Assembly (NCBI RefSeq): GCF_024639685.1
Contig: NZ_JAHEHX010000002.1
Location: forward strand, 1-64,000
DNA from: Polaribacter sp.
GTDB taxonomy: Bacteria > Bacteroidota > Bacteroidia > Flavobacteriales > Flavobacteriaceae
Direction: 5' to 3'
Length of the DNA stretch: 64,000 nucleotides
Part shown: one piece after another, positions 45,468-56,056 of the stretch
Layout of the letters: the number at the start of each line of letters is the position of its first letter
Numbering within the stretch: position 1 is the stretch's first letter
Made by a program: the position numbers and the translations under genes
The notes under the pieces: model-generated
Databases searched by the model: none
What the model was told of the DNA's origin: nothing
What the model saw: only the letters and a program-made list of their open reading frames with translations

Positions 45468-48140
45468 TTAATCAGCTATATTTGGATGTAACCATTTTCT
45501 TGCTTTTGTTTTAGTAACGCCTTTTCGATTTGCATAATCTGTAAGTTGGTCGTCTGTAATTTTACCTAAACCAAAGTACTTTGCTTCTTTATTTGCAAAA
45601 TAGTAACCAGAAACTGCAGCTGCTGGCCACATTGCTTTGCTTTCGGTTAATTGTACTCCGATTTTATTTTCTACATCTAGCAAACTCCAAATGGTATCTT
45701 TTTCTAAATGATCTGGACAAGCAGGATAACCAGGTGCAGGTCTAATTCCTTTATAATTTTCTTTAATTAAATCATCATTAGTTAAAGTTTCATCTGATGC
45801 ATAACCCCAATGTTTAGTTCTAACTTGCTTATGTAAATATTCTGCAAAAGCCTCTGCAAATCGATCTGCAATAGCTTGTGCCATAATTGCATTATAATCA
45901 TCTTCTTTGGCTTTGTAACTTTCTGCTAATTCTTGAGCTCCGAAAATACCCACACAAAAAGCACCCATATAATCTGTTTTGTTCGATTCTTCTGGAGCTA
46001 CAAAATCTGATAATGCAATATTTGGTATGCCTTCTCTCTTTTTTAATTGTTGACGTAAAGTTCTAAAAACAGCTACTTCATTTCCTTTTTTCTTAATGGA
46101 AATATCATCTTCATTAATGCTATTTGCCTCGAACAAACCAAAAATAGCTTTTGGTTTTAGCAATTGTTTTGCGCTGATTTCCTGAATCATTTCTTGAGCT
46201 TCATTGTATAAAACACTGGCTTGTTCTCCAACTATTTTATCCGATAAAATATCTGGGAATTTACCATGTAAATCCCAACTTCTAAAAAACGGACTCCAAT
46301 CTATAAACGGCACTAATTCTTTTAAACTTAATTGCTCTAAAGTTTGAATACCCAACTCTTTTGGTCTAACTATTTCTGAGGTGTTCCAATCAACTTTATA
46401 TTTACGTTTGCGAGCTTCATCAATAGAAATATATGATTTTTCTTTACCTCGTTTTAAAAACTTAGTTCTGAATTCATCATAATCTTTCTTCAATTTAGCC
46501 ACATATGTATTAGATGTTTTCTTATTTAACAAATCACCAACCACAGTTACTGCTCTGGATGCATCATTTACATGAACAACTGCATTTTTGTATTGTGTAT
46601 CAATTTTAACGGCTGTATGTGCTTTGGATGTTGTTGCTCCTCCTATCAATAGTGGTACATCTAAATTTTGACGTTCCATTTCTTTGGCTAAATACACCAT
46701 TTCATCTAAAGAAGGTGTGATTAAACCACTTAAACCAATAGCGTCTACATTTTCTCTTTTTGCAGTTTCAATTATTTTTTCTGGTGGAACCATCACACCT
46801 AAATCTACAATTTCGTAGTTATTACAGCCTAAGACTACAGACACAATATTTTTACCAATATCGTGCACGTCACCTTTTACAGTTGCCATTAATATTTTAC
46901 CCAAAGCTTGTTGCTCTTCACCTTTTTCTGCTTCTATAAAAGGGTTTAAATGACCAACAGCTTTTTTCATGACTCTTGCAGATTTTACGACTTGAGGTAA
47001 GAACATTTTTCCTGCTCCAAATAAATCTCCAACTACATTCATACCAATCATTAAATGGCCTTCTATTACTTCTATTGGTTTTGTAGCTTCTTGTCTGGCC
47101 TGCTCCACATCTTCAATAATAAAAGCATCAATACCTTTTACTAAAGCATGGGTAATTCTTTCTTGTAATGGATTTTCTCTCCAAGATAAATCTACCGTTT
47201 TTTCTTTACTAGTTCCTTTTACAGTTTCTGCAAAATCTAACAAACGCTCTGTTGCATCATCTCTTCTATCTAAAATTACATCTTCTATATGTTCTAATAA
47301 ATCCTTTGGAATATCATCATACACCTCTAATAGTGCAGGGTTTACAATACCCATATTCATCCCAGCTTGAATTGAATAGTACAAAAATACAGAGTGCATT
47401 GCCTCACGAACTGTATTGTTTCCTCTAAAAGAAAAAGATACGTTACTCACACCTCCACTTACAGAAACACTTTCTAAATTTTGACGAACCCATCTTGTAG
47501 CTTCTATAAAATCTACAGCATTTTTTCTATGTTCATCCATACCTGTTGCAACAGGGAATATGTTTAAATCGAAGATGATATCCTCAGAAGGGAATCCTAC
47601 TTTGTTTACCAGAATATCGTAAGATCTCTTCGCGATCTCAATTCTCCGCTCATAATTATCTGCTTGTCCAACTTCATCAAAAGCCATAACAATTACAGCT
47701 GCTCCATAACGTTTTATTTGCGTTGCTTCCCAAATAAATTTCTCTTCACCTTCTTTTAAAGAAATGGAATTTACCACACATTTACCTTGTACAACTTGCA
47801 AACCAGCTTCAATGATTTCCCATTTAGAGCTGTCTATCATCATTGGCACTCTACAAATATCTGGCTCAGCAGCAATTAGATTTAAGAATCTAACCATGGC
47901 TTCTTTACCATCAATTAAACCATCATCCATATTGATATCGACGATTTGTGCTCCTCCATCTACTTGATGACGAGCTATATCTAGTGCTTCATCAAATTTT
48001 TCTTCTTTAATTAAACGCAAAAACTTACGAGAACCTGCAACATTAGTGCGTTCTCCAACATTTATAAAATTGCTGTTTTCATTTAAAATCAGAGGTTCTA
48101 AACCTGACAATCGCATGTATTTTGTCTGTTTCACTTTCAT
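45468..48140 (-). CDS. metH: Methionine synthase, B12-binding and activation half
   Basis: An 890-residue protein holding the C-terminal modules of MetH: pterin-binding domain (about 20-290, [17 protein letters not shown]), cobalamin cap and B12-binding domain (about 320-560, [13 protein letters not shown] with the cobalt-ligating His) and the SAM-dependent activation domain (about 600-890, [12 protein letters not shown]). The homocysteine-binding half is the separate gene just upstream, whose stop overlaps this start. Cobalamin carries methyl from methyl-THF to homocysteine. Confidence 0.95.
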   Translation of the reverse strand: MKVKQTKYMRLSGLEPLILNENSNFINVGERTNVAGSRKFLRLIKEEKFDEALDIARHQVDGGAQIVDINMDDGLIDGKEAMVRFLNLIAAEPDICRVPMMIDSSKWEIIEAGLQVVQGKCVVNSISLKEGEEKFIWEATQIKRYGAAVIVMAFDEVGQADNYERRIEIAKRSYDILVNKVGFPSEDIIFDLNIFPVATGMDEHRKNAVDFIEATRWVRQNLESVSVSGGVSNVSFSFRGNNTVREAMHSVFLYYSIQAGMNMGIVNPALLEVYDDIPKDLLEHIEDVILDRRDDATERLLDFAETVKGTSKEKTVDLSWRENPLQERITHALVKGIDAFIIEDVEQARQEATKPIEVIEGHLMIGMNVVGDLFGAGKMFLPQVVKSARVMKKAVGHLNPFIEAEKGEEQQALGKILMATVKGDVHDIGKNIVSVVLGCNNYEIVDLGVMVPPEKIIETAKRENVDAIGLSGLITPSLDEMVYLAKEMERQNLDVPLLIGGATTSKAHTAVKIDTQYKNAVVHVNDASRAVTVVGDLLNKKTSNTYVAKLKKDYDEFRTKFLKRGKEKSYISIDEARKRKYKVDWNTSEIVRPKELGIQTLEQLSLKELVPFIDWSPFFRSWDLHGKFPDILSDKIVGEQASVLYNEAQEMIQEISAKQLLKPKAIFGLFEANSINEDDISIKKKGNEVAVFRTLRQQLKKREGIPNIALSDFVAPEESNKTDYMGAFCVGIFGAQELAESYKAKEDDYNAIMAQAIADRFAEAFAEYLHKQVRTKHWGYASDETLTNDDLIKENYKGIRPAPGYPACPDHLEKDTIWSLLDVENKIGVQLTESKAMWPAAAVSGYYFANKEAKYFGLGKITDDQLTDYANRKGVTKTKARKWLHPNIAD

Positions 48141-49144
48141 TAATCTACCCCTTCTAAAACTTTACGCGGTTTGTATTTGGCAGCAATATTTGCGATAACT
48201 CGTATATGTTCTGGAGATGTACCACAACAACCACCAATAATATTTATTAAATTTTTCTTTAAATATTCTTCTATTTGTTCTCCCATTTCCTCTGGAGTTT
48301 CATCATACTCTCCAAAAGCATTAGGCAAACCAGCATTGGGATGCGCAGAAATTGCAAAATCAGTTTTATTGGCAATAGCCTCTAAATGAGGTTGTAATAA
48401 ATTGGCTCCTAAAGCACAATTAAACCCTACAGATAAAAGCGGAATATGGGAAACAGAAATTAAAAATGCTTCTGCAGTTTGCCCTGATAAAGTTCTACCA
48501 GAAGCATCTGTAATTGTACCACTTAACATGACAGGAATTTCTGTTTTTCTTTCCTCTTTGACCTGCTCAATAGCAAACAATGCTGCTTTTGCATTTAAGG
48601 TATCAAACACCGTTTCTACCAATAAAATATCTGCGCCTCCATCTAATAATGCTTCTACCTGCTGTTTATAAGCAATTCTTAATTCATCAAAAGTTACAGC
48701 TCTATAACCAGGATCATTCACATCTGGGGACATACTTGCAGTTCTGTTTGTAGGCCCAATAGAACCTGCTACAAAACGTGGCTTGTGTGGTTCTTTTGCT
48801 GTAAATTCTTCTGCAACTTCCTTGGCTATTTTAGCTGATTGATAATTTAGCTCGTAAACTAAATCTTCCATCTGATAATCAGCCATAGCAATTGTAGTAC
48901 CTGAAAAAGTATTGGTTTCTATTATATCTGCGCCTGCTTCAAAATATTTACCATGAATTGTCTTTATGGCTTCTGGCTGAGTTAAAGAAAGTAAATCATT
49001 ATTGCCTTGAAGTGGAGTTGGATAGTCTTTAAAGCGTGCTCCTCTAAAATCCTCTTCTGTAAATTTATAGGCTTGTAGCATGGTACCCATAGCACCATCT
49101 AAAACTAAAATTCTTTCTTGTAAAGCTTTGTAAATATTTAACAT
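48140..49144 (-). CDS. metH: Methionine synthase, homocysteine-binding half
   Basis: A 334-residue homocysteine methyltransferase barrel: [11 protein letters not shown] at the start, [15 protein letters not shown], and zinc-binding cysteines in [11 protein letters not shown] and [14 protein letters not shown]. On its own it lacks the pterin and B12 modules, which follow in the next gene with a one-base overlap (48140), so both chains are probably made together and assemble. This split form is usual in Flavobacteriia. It is the first gene after the SAM-I riboswitch. Confidence 0.94.
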   Translation of the reverse strand: MLNIYKALQERILVLDGAMGTMLQAYKFTEEDFRGARFKDYPTPLQGNNDLLSLTQPEAIKTIHGKYFEAGADIIETNTFSGTTIAMADYQMEDLVYELNYQSAKIAKEVAEEFTAKEPHKPRFVAGSIGPTNRTASMSPDVNDPGYRAVTFDELRIAYKQQVEALLDGGADILLVETVFDTLNAKAALFAIEQVKEERKTEIPVMLSGTITDASGRTLSGQTAEAFLISVSHIPLLSVGFNCALGANLLQPHLEAIANKTDFAISAHPNAGLPNAFGEYDETPEEMGEQIEEYLKKNLINIIGGCCGTSPEHIRVIANIAAKYKPRKVLEGVD

Positions 49145-49191
49145 ATCTATTTATTATATAATATGTCATCAGGAAAAGTGTAACTTTCTCT

Positions 49192-49312
49192 GTTATCTGT
49201 CAATAGCTATTTGATAAAATATCAAAATAGATTGTAGAATGTAGCACCTTTCTCATTTTTGAGAGGTTGCCAAAGCTTCATTGGGTCTAATCCCTCTGCC
49301 TTTCGTGATAAC
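49192..49312 (-). ncRNA. SAM-I (S-box) riboswitch before metH
   Basis: On the reverse strand, P1 is GTTATC (49312-49307) with GATAAC (49197-49192). Between them come the conserved S-box blocks in order: CAGAGGGATTAGACCC, AATGAAGC, GGCAACC, the P3 hairpin CTC/GAG, AAGGTGCTACATTC, and a long P4 hairpin. No T-run terminator follows; 47 nt separate P1 from the metH ATG, so control is probably on translation. High SAM should shut down methionine synthesis. Confidence 0.95.
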
Positions 49313-49376
49313 GTATTAATAAGTTTATGAACTAAATTAAAAACAAAGTAACGAACTTTTTTCTATTTTTTATAGT

Positions 49377-50264
49377 TTATTCGTAAATATCTGAAGACAA
49401 GTATCTATCTCCTCTATCACAAACAATAGCAACAACCACTCCTTTATCTATTGAATTGGCTATTTTAATTGCAGTAGCTACAGAACCTCCACTACTCATT
49501 CCAGAAAAAATACCTTCTTCTCTAGCTAAACGAATGGTCATGGCTTTTGCTTCTTCTTCACTTACCTCTAAAACTTGGTCTATTTTTTTCGCATTAAAAA
49601 TAGCTGGCAAGTATTCTTTTTTCCACTTTCTAATTCCAGGAATTCTTGCTCCATCTTTTGGTTGTGCTCCAATTATGGTTATTTCACCATTCTTTTCTTT
49701 TAAAAAGTCTGAAACACCAGTAATTGTTCCTGTTGTACCCATTGCCGAGACAAAATGAGTTACTTTACCTTCTGTATCTCTCCAAATTTCTGGGCCTGTG
49801 GTTTTATAATGTGCTTTAGGATTATCGAAATTATCAAACTGATTTAATCTAAAATAACCCTTTTTATATTTTAAGCTTAAGGCATGGTCTATAGCACCTT
49901 CCATACCTTTATCTGCAGGAGTTAAAATAACCTCAGCGCCGTAAGCTCTCATTGTTTTTACTCTTTCTATGGTAGAATTTTCTGGCATGGTAATTACCAT
50001 ATTTACACCTAAAACTTTTGCCATTAATGCTAATGCAATACCTGTATTACCACTTGTAGCTTCTACTAAAGTATCTCCCTTCTTTATATTTTTTCTTTTG
50101 ATGGCTTCAGAAATCATATAATAAGCAGCTCTATCTTTTACACTACCTCCAGGATTGTTACCTTCTAATTTTAAAAGTAAAGTAACTCCTTCTTTTTTAA
50201 AAACACTTTGTGCTTCTACCAAAGGTGTATTACCTACAAAATCTATGATACTTTGTGTTTGCAT
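49377..50264 (-). CDS. cysM: Cysteine synthase B (O-acetylserine sulfhydrylase)
   Basis: Makes cysteine from O-acetylserine and sulfide. The 295-residue PLP enzyme has the lysine in NPGGSVKDRAAYYM (about 42), EATSGNTGIALA, and GTTGTITGVSDFLKE. The glycine-rich GGSVKDRA and short length favour CysM over CysK. It is the last gene of the sulfate assimilation operon and starts 1 nt after cysE ends. Confidence 0.93.
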   Translation of the reverse strand: MQTQSIIDFVGNTPLVEAQSVFKKEGVTLLLKLEGNNPGGSVKDRAAYYMISEAIKRKNIKKGDTLVEATSGNTGIALALMAKVLGVNMVITMPENSTIERVKTMRAYGAEVILTPADKGMEGAIDHALSLKYKKGYFRLNQFDNFDNPKAHYKTTGPEIWRDTEGKVTHFVSAMGTTGTITGVSDFLKEKNGEITIIGAQPKDGARIPGIRKWKKEYLPAIFNAKKIDQVLEVSEEEAKAMTIRLAREEGIFSGMSSGGSVATAIKIANSIDKGVVVAIVCDRGDRYLSSDIYE

Positions 50265-50265
50265 T

Positions 50266-51042
50266 TTAAATTCTTTTTTGAAAAATATTATTTTCTTTTT
50301 GCACTGTAACTACTGAGTTTAGTGGTATTGATTCTGTAACACAAACATTTGCACCAATTACAGAATTTGCGCCAATGATTACATCTCCTCCAAGAATTGT
50401 TGCGTTTGCGTAAATGATAACATTATCTTCAATGGTTGGATGTCTTTTAGTAAATGCCAAACTCTTTTCTACTTGAATTCCACCCAAAGTAACTCCCTGA
50501 AAAATCTGAACATTATTTTTAATAATAGTGGTTTCTCCAATTACAATTCCAGTTGCATGATCTATAAAAAACGACTCGCCTATTTCTGCTCCTGGATGAA
50601 TATCAGTACCAGTTGTACTATGAGCAAATTCGCTCATCATTCTTGGTAAAATTGAAATCTCTAACTGTAATAATTGATGACTTAATCTATATACAGCAAT
50701 TGCATAAAAACCTGGATAAGCTAGGTAGATTTCTTCTAAACTCTTTGCAGCAGGATCATTTTTATTGGCTGCTTCTGCATCTAAATCTAACTTCTTTCTT
50801 ATAACCGTAAATGAACTTTGAAAAGCATTCCATAATTCCTCTCCTTTATCTACAGATAATCTATCTAAAATTAATAAGAACTTTCTTTTAGTATCAGAAC
50901 CATTTTCAGAAAGATGATTTTCATCAAATAAATCATTAATCAACTGTTTTGTAAAAACCTTAACTGCATCTCTTAAGCACATGTTGTAATTTTTAAAATC
51001 AGTCGATTTTTTATGTTCTATTATTTGTTCTGTTTGTTTCAT
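50266..51042 (-). CDS. cysE: Serine O-acetyltransferase (EpsC type)
   Basis: Acetylates serine to O-acetylserine, the partner substrate for cysM just downstream. The 258-residue protein has an N-terminal helical domain (about 1-140) and a left-handed beta-helix of hexapeptide repeats (about 145-235) with the active-site GTDIHPGAEIGESFFIDHATGIVIGET and the C-terminal TKRHPTIEDNVIIYANATILGG. EpsC-type SATs lack the long N-terminal part of E. coli CysE. Confidence 0.93.
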   Translation of the reverse strand: MKQTEQIIEHKKSTDFKNYNMCLRDAVKVFTKQLINDLFDENHLSENGSDTKRKFLLILDRLSVDKGEELWNAFQSSFTVIRKKLDLDAEAANKNDPAAKSLEEIYLAYPGFYAIAVYRLSHQLLQLEISILPRMMSEFAHSTTGTDIHPGAEIGESFFIDHATGIVIGETTIIKNNVQIFQGVTLGGIQVEKSLAFTKRHPTIEDNVIIYANATILGGDVIIGANSVIGANVCVTESIPLNSVVTVQKENNIFQKRI

Positions 51043-51048
51043 AAAAGT

Positions 51049-51378
51049 TTAACTTTCTGGTGCTAATTCTACCTCTAAACCATTTAATTCCGGTGTAATT
51101 TGTATTTGACAACCCAATCTGCTATTATCTTCCACATAAAAAGCTTCAGCTAGCATTGCATCTTCATCATCTGTCATTTCTGGCATTTCGTGATCAGACT
51201 TTACATAACATTGGCAGGATGAACACATAGCCATCCCTCCACAAATACCAATAGTACCTTCTTCTGCTAATTCATAAGAACGAACTACCTCCATTAAATT
51301 CATAGACATATCTGTTGGTGCAACAATATCATGCGTTTTACCTTCTCTATCTGTAATTTTTATATTGATGTCTTGCAT
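51049..51378 (-). CDS. [2Fe-2S] ferredoxin
   Basis: A 109-residue adrenodoxin-like ferredoxin with ligands C-x5-C-x2-C in GICGGMAMCSSCQCYV and the fourth Cys in SRLGCQI. Situated between the ferredoxin reductase gene and cysE within the sulfate operon, it is the obvious electron carrier from the reductase to sulfite reductase. Confidence 0.92.
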   Translation of the reverse strand: MQDINIKITDREGKTHDIVAPTDMSMNLMEVVRSYELAEEGTIGICGGMAMCSSCQCYVKSDHEMPEMTDDEDAMLAEAFYVEDNSRLGCQIQITPELNGLEVELAPES

Positions 51379-51435
51379 CTTTTTATTTAATTATTTGAAT
51401 GGTCTGCAAATTTAAGGAAATCTAACAACAAACTA

Positions 51436-52491
51436 TTAGTCAATTGCCTTTATTACTGCTTTTGGCGCTTCTTTCTTTGTACCATCGAAACCTTCTACAC
51501 CACCAACGGTAGTATATTTTATTACGTATTTTTTATCTGGATAAATTCTTTTATAGGCGCTTTGACACATTAATGTTGCTTCATGAAAACCACATAAAAT
51601 CAGTTTTAATTTACCTGGATAAGTGTTTACATCTCCAATTGCATAAATTCCTGGAATGTTGGTTTGATAATCTAGAGCGTTATTTACTTTAATTGCATTT
51701 TTCTCTATTTCTAAGCCCCAATTTGCAATAGGTCCTAATTTTGGTGATAATCCAAAAAGCGGAATAAAATGATCTGCATCAATAATAAAGCCATCTTCAC
51801 CTTTCTTTTCTACAACTACACCAGTTACTTTATCATCGCCTAAAACCCCTTTTACTTCTGCTGGAGTTATAATATTTATTTTACCTAAATTTTTTAATTC
51901 TTGTGCTTTTTCTACAGAATCTAAAGCGCCTCTAAATTCATTTCTTCTATGAATTAAAGTTACTTCTGATGCCACATCAGATAAGAAAATTGCCCAGTCT
52001 AAAGCAGAATCTCCTCCACCAGAAATTACTACCTTTTTATCTCTGTATAATTCTGGTTCTTTAATGATATACTCAACACCTTTGTCTTCAAAATTTGCTA
52101 GGTTTTCAATTAATGGTTTTCTAGGCTCAAAAGACCCAAGACCACCAGCAATAGCAACTATTTTCGCATGATGCTTTGTGCCTTTATTTGTGGTTACAAA
52201 AAAGGTTCCATCTTCTAATTTGTCGATTGTTTCTGCCCTTTCTCCAAAGGTGAAACCAGGTTTAAATTGTTTAGTTTGCTCTAACAATTTTGTTGTTAAA
52301 TCGCCTGCTAGAATCTCTGGATAAGCAGGAATATCATAAATAGGTTTCTTAGGATAAATTTCTGAACATTGACCTCCAGGTTGTGGTAAAGCATCAATTA
52401 AATGACATTTTAGTTTTAATAAACCTGCTTCAAAAATTGTGAATAATCCTGTTGGACCTGCTCCAATTATTAATATATCTGTTGTAATCAT
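51436..52491 (-). CDS. Ferredoxin-NADP+ reductase, thioredoxin reductase-like type
   Basis: A 351-residue flavoprotein: FAD site GAGPTGLFTIFEAG (about 8-21), PQPGGQCSEIYP, NAD(P) site ISGGGDSALDWAIFL (about 155) and GIYAIGDVN. It lacks the CxxC of true thioredoxin reductases, which fits the TrxR-like FNR group. Its place next to ferredoxin and sulfite reductase suggests it feeds six electrons for sulfite reduction from NADPH. Confidence 0.9.
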   Translation of the reverse strand: MITTDILIIGAGPTGLFTIFEAGLLKLKCHLIDALPQPGGQCSEIYPKKPIYDIPAYPEILAGDLTTKLLEQTKQFKPGFTFGERAETIDKLEDGTFFVTTNKGTKHHAKIVAIAGGLGSFEPRKPLIENLANFEDKGVEYIIKEPELYRDKKVVISGGGDSALDWAIFLSDVASEVTLIHRRNEFRGALDSVEKAQELKNLGKINIITPAEVKGVLGDDKVTGVVVEKKGEDGFIIDADHFIPLFGLSPKLGPIANWGLEIEKNAIKVNNALDYQTNIPGIYAIGDVNTYPGKLKLILCGFHEATLMCQSAYKRIYPDKKYVIKYTTVGGVEGFDGTKKEAPKAVIKAID

Positions 52492-52506
52492 CTTTCTTAT
52501 TCTTAT

Positions 52507-53082
52507 TTATTTTTCAACCAAACTTTTTGTGAATTCGTTTAGTTTTTCTACTTTTTCTTCAAAGTCTCCTTTGATGGTTTTTCTATATTCATTTAAATTT
52601 TTTACTAAATCATCTATGTTTTCTGGAATTACTTCCTCAAAAAACTGACGTAATCTTTTGGCTGTTGTTGGCGATTTTCCATTGGTAGAAATTGCCACTT
52701 TTACATTTCCTTTAGTTACGATTCCACCCATATAAAAATCACAATAGGGAGGATTATCTGCAACATTAACCAACTTTGCTTCTGCTCTACAATCTTTCCA
52801 AACTTGAACATTTACTTCAGGAATATCTGTTGTTGCAACCACTATATGTCTACCTTCTAAATATTTTTTTTTATAAACATCCTTCACTAAAGTAACACAG
52901 CCTTTTTTAGCCAATTCAATTGTACCATCTCTAAACATTGGTGAAACCATTAAAACTTTTGCATCTGGACTTGACTTTAACAAAAATGTTAATTTTTCTT
53001 CTGCCACAAAACCACCACCAACTATTAAAACGTTTAGGTTTTTAGTTTTTAAAAAAACGGGATATAAGTTATTTCTTTCCAT
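52507..53082 (-). CDS. Precorrin-2 dehydrogenase / sirohydrochlorin ferrochelatase
   Basis: A 191-residue protein similar to the N-terminal part of CysG (Met8p-like): NAD site VLIVGGGFVAEEKLTFLL, ATTDIPEVNVQVW, VNVADNPPYCDFYMGGIV and the AISTNGKSPTTAKRLR ferrochelatase stretch. With cobA next to it, it completes siroheme synthesis for the sulfite reductase just upstream. Confidence 0.92.
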   Translation of the reverse strand: MERNNLYPVFLKTKNLNVLIVGGGFVAEEKLTFLLKSSPDAKVLMVSPMFRDGTIELAKKGCVTLVKDVYKKKYLEGRHIVVATTDIPEVNVQVWKDCRAEAKLVNVADNPPYCDFYMGGIVTKGNVKVAISTNGKSPTTAKRLRQFFEEVIPENIDDLVKNLNEYRKTIKGDFEEKVEKLNEFTKSLVEK

Positions 53083-53091
53083 TTCTAATAT

Positions 53092-53862
53092 CTAAACAGC
53101 TATAGACTTTGTGTTTTCTTGTTGTACACTTTGTAAAATTGCTCTGTGATTTACAACATTACCCAAAACAATAATTGCAGGATTACACAACTCTTGCTCT
53201 TTAACCACATTTAAAATGGTATTAACTGAACCAATACCCACTTTTTCTCTAGAAGTTGTTCCTTCTTGAATGACAGCTACAGGTAAATCTTGTTTTCCTT
53301 CTTTTTGAAATAATGCTACTATTTGAGGTAGTTTACTCATACCCATTAAAACCACAACTGTTGCATTTGATTTTGCTGCTAATTTTACATCACCAGAAAT
53401 TTTATGCTCTTTTGTAGTACCAGTAATTACCCAAAAACTTTCTGCACTTCCTCTTTTTGTTAATGGAATATTTTGATAAGCAGGTACTGCTAAAGACGAA
53501 GAAATACCAGGAACAACAGCAACTTCTATTTGATGACTTGCAGCGAATTCTATTTCTTCTGCACCTCTTCCAAAGATAAAAGGATCACCACCTTTTAAAC
53601 GAACTACATGTCCATGAGAATTTGCTCTAGCAACAATTAAATCGTTGATTTGTTCTTGTTGATATTTATAGCAACCACGTCTTTTACCCACAAAAATCAA
53701 TTCTGCCTTTTTATTTACATACTCCAATAATTCTTTATTAACTAAAGCATCATACAGAACAACATTTGCAGATTTTAAAGCTTTAATTGCTTTTAATGTA
53801 ATTAAATCTACATCTCCTGGACCAGCTCCAACAACAGTTAATTTCGGTGTTATTAAACTCAT
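53092..53862 (-). CDS. cobA: Uroporphyrinogen-III C-methyltransferase
   Basis: Adds two methyl groups to uroporphyrinogen III to give precorrin-2. The 256-residue SUMT has VGAGPGDVDLITLKAIKAL, YDALVNKELL, RLKGGDPFIFGRGAEE and VVPGISSSLAVPAY. It starts 5 nt after sulfite reductase ends, within the siroheme-using operon. Its product is shared by siroheme and possibly B12 routes, but no other corrin gene is present. Confidence 0.94.
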   Translation of the reverse strand: MSLITPKLTVVGAGPGDVDLITLKAIKALKSANVVLYDALVNKELLEYVNKKAELIFVGKRRGCYKYQQEQINDLIVARANSHGHVVRLKGGDPFIFGRGAEEIEFAASHQIEVAVVPGISSSLAVPAYQNIPLTKRGSAESFWVITGTTKEHKISGDVKLAAKSNATVVVLMGMSKLPQIVALFQKEGKQDLPVAVIQEGTTSREKVGIGSVNTILNVVKEQELCNPAIIVLGNVVNHRAILQSVQQENTKSIAV

Positions 53863-53867
53863 TATTT

Positions 53868-55970
53868 CTAATTATTAACTTCAGCTTTGGCTACAAATTC
53901 TTCTCTAAAAATTCTAACTTTTTCTAAAAACACCTCAGCATCTTTAATATATTTCTTGGCAAATTCTTCTTTAGGAGCATATTTATTTACCTGATAAATT
54001 AAATCAGAAAATGAACCTTGTATATTAATTTTGTTTGAAGCAATATAGAATTCATCAAACTGCTTAATAATAGTTGCTTGTGAGTTTGTTTTAATATTTT
54101 CTGCCAATAACATTGCTTTAGCTGAATTCACTAAAGAACTATATGCATGATAAATAGCACTTGAATACACAGAATTCACAAATGATTCTTTGGCTTTATC
54201 AATCTTTTCTTCGCTTTCTAAAAATAGTGTTGCAATTAAATCAATCACAACTCCTGCACATTCTCCAATTCCAATTTCCTTTTTATAAACGTCATTATTT
54301 CCCCAGTCAATAAAATCTTCTTGTGTTAAATTGCTAGTGTCTTGCAAGTCATTCAAGAAATTATAAAAATACTTTTCACCTTTTTGTTTGTAATAGTCTA
54401 CAAACTGCAAGCCATTTGCATTTGCTTCAAAATCATCTAAAATTCTACGCATTGCTTCTGGTCCTCTTCTGCTTGGCACTTTTACTACTTTATCTGCAAA
54501 AACACCTTGACCATTTCCTAAATTTCCACCACCTAAAAGCACTTGTAATGCAGGTGCAACTAATTTCTCTGGAGTTCTAACAGACATGCCTTGAAAACCA
54601 ATATTAGCCATATTGTGTTGCCCACAAGCATTCATACAACCACTTATCTTAATAACTAAATCTTCGTTTTCTAAATATTGAGGATATTCTTTTGCGATTA
54701 CTTTTTCTAATTCTTCAGAAATCCCTGTACTACTTGCAATACCTAAATTACAAGTATCTGTACCTGGACAAGCAGTAATATCTACAGCCTTATTATAACC
54801 TGCTTCTACAAAGTCTAATTTCTTTAATTCTTGATAAAAGAAAGGCAACAAATCTGTTTTTACAAATGGAATTAAAATATTTTGACGTAAAGACAATCTA
54901 ATTTCGCTTGCTGCATATTTCTCCACCAAATCTGCTAACAACCTAGCTTTATCTGTATAAAAATCACCTAGTAAAACTTTAATTCCGATTGCAACAAAAC
55001 CTTGTTGTTTCTGTGGAATTAAGTTTGTAGACTTCCATAAATCAAACGCTTTTTGGTCTTTAATTTCAACTTTTGGAGCATCAACAGTAACAGGTTTTGA
55101 AACCTTATAAGCATCAGCATCAATCTTTACAGATTTAAATTCGATTGCTTTTTGTTCTTCTAAAATTAATTCTCTAAAAGCATCTAATCTTATCTCTTTT
55201 AATAAGAATTTCATTCTAGCTTTGGCTCTACTTTTACGTTCTCCATATCTATCAAAAATTCTTAAAACACCCTCCATTAGAGGAATAATTTTATCACTAG
55301 CAACAAATTCGTACAATAAATCTGCATGCCTTGGTTGAGATCCTAAACCTCCACCAATCATCACTTTAAAACCACGAATTCCGTTTTCTATTTTAGCGAT
55401 AAAACCTAAATCATGCATGTAAGATAAACCTGTATCTTCATCAGAAGCAGAAAATGAAACCTTGAATTTACGACCCATTTCTTGACAAATTGGGTTTCTT
55501 AAAAAGAATCTAAAAAGTGCATCTGCATAAGGTGAAACATCAAAAGGTTCATTAATATCAATTCCTGCAGTTTCTGATGCTGTTACGTTTCTCACTGTAT
55601 TACCACAAGCTTCTCTTAGAGTTACATTATCTCTTTCTAATTCTGCCCATAATTGTGGAGTTCTATTCAAATCTACATAATGAATTTGAATGTCTTGACG
55701 TGTTGTAATATGTAATTTACCTCTAGAATATTCATCTGAAACATCTGCAATTCTCTTTAATTGATGACTTTTAACTTTACCATAAGGTAATTTAATACGA
55801 ATCATCTGAACTCCCTGCTGACGCTGACCATACACGCCTCTTGCTAAACGTAAACTTCTAAATTTTTCTTCATCAATTTGTAAATTATTGAATGCTGCAA
55901 TTTTATCTGCTAATTCTATAATATCTTTTTCTACAATTGGATTTTCTATTTCTGTTCTAAAACTTTGCAT
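53868..55970 (-). CDS. Ferredoxin-dependent sulfite reductase with HEPN-like C-terminal domain
   Basis: A 700-residue siroheme enzyme reducing sulfite to sulfide. Two sulfite/nitrite reductase repeats cover about 1-540; [4Fe-4S]-siroheme cysteines are in ACPGTDTCNLG (C-x5-C, about 400) and SGCMNACGQH (C-x3-C, about 444). Residues about 560-695 form an extra helical domain (AIYHAYSSLVNSAKAMLLAEN; ATIIKQFDEFYI) resembling HEPN domains, not present in E. coli CysI. No CysJ flavoprotein is encoded; the nearby FNR and ferredoxin would supply electrons. Confidence 0.93.
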   Translation of the reverse strand: MQSFRTEIENPIVEKDIIELADKIAAFNNLQIDEEKFRSLRLARGVYGQRQQGVQMIRIKLPYGKVKSHQLKRIADVSDEYSRGKLHITTRQDIQIHYVDLNRTPQLWAELERDNVTLREACGNTVRNVTASETAGIDINEPFDVSPYADALFRFFLRNPICQEMGRKFKVSFSASDEDTGLSYMHDLGFIAKIENGIRGFKVMIGGGLGSQPRHADLLYEFVASDKIIPLMEGVLRIFDRYGERKSRAKARMKFLLKEIRLDAFRELILEEQKAIEFKSVKIDADAYKVSKPVTVDAPKVEIKDQKAFDLWKSTNLIPQKQQGFVAIGIKVLLGDFYTDKARLLADLVEKYAASEIRLSLRQNILIPFVKTDLLPFFYQELKKLDFVEAGYNKAVDITACPGTDTCNLGIASSTGISEELEKVIAKEYPQYLENEDLVIKISGCMNACGQHNMANIGFQGMSVRTPEKLVAPALQVLLGGGNLGNGQGVFADKVVKVPSRRGPEAMRRILDDFEANANGLQFVDYYKQKGEKYFYNFLNDLQDTSNLTQEDFIDWGNNDVYKKEIGIGECAGVVIDLIATLFLESEEKIDKAKESFVNSVYSSAIYHAYSSLVNSAKAMLLAENIKTNSQATIIKQFDEFYIASNKINIQGSFSDLIYQVNKYAPKEEFAKKYIKDAEVFLEKVRIFREEFVAKAEVNN

Positions 55971-56056
55971 GGCACTTTTGTTTAAATTATAGTAGCATAA
56001 AGTTGAAAAGCTACTCTAATCAACTTTAGTTCTCTTAAACTTCTTCTTTTCTTTTC

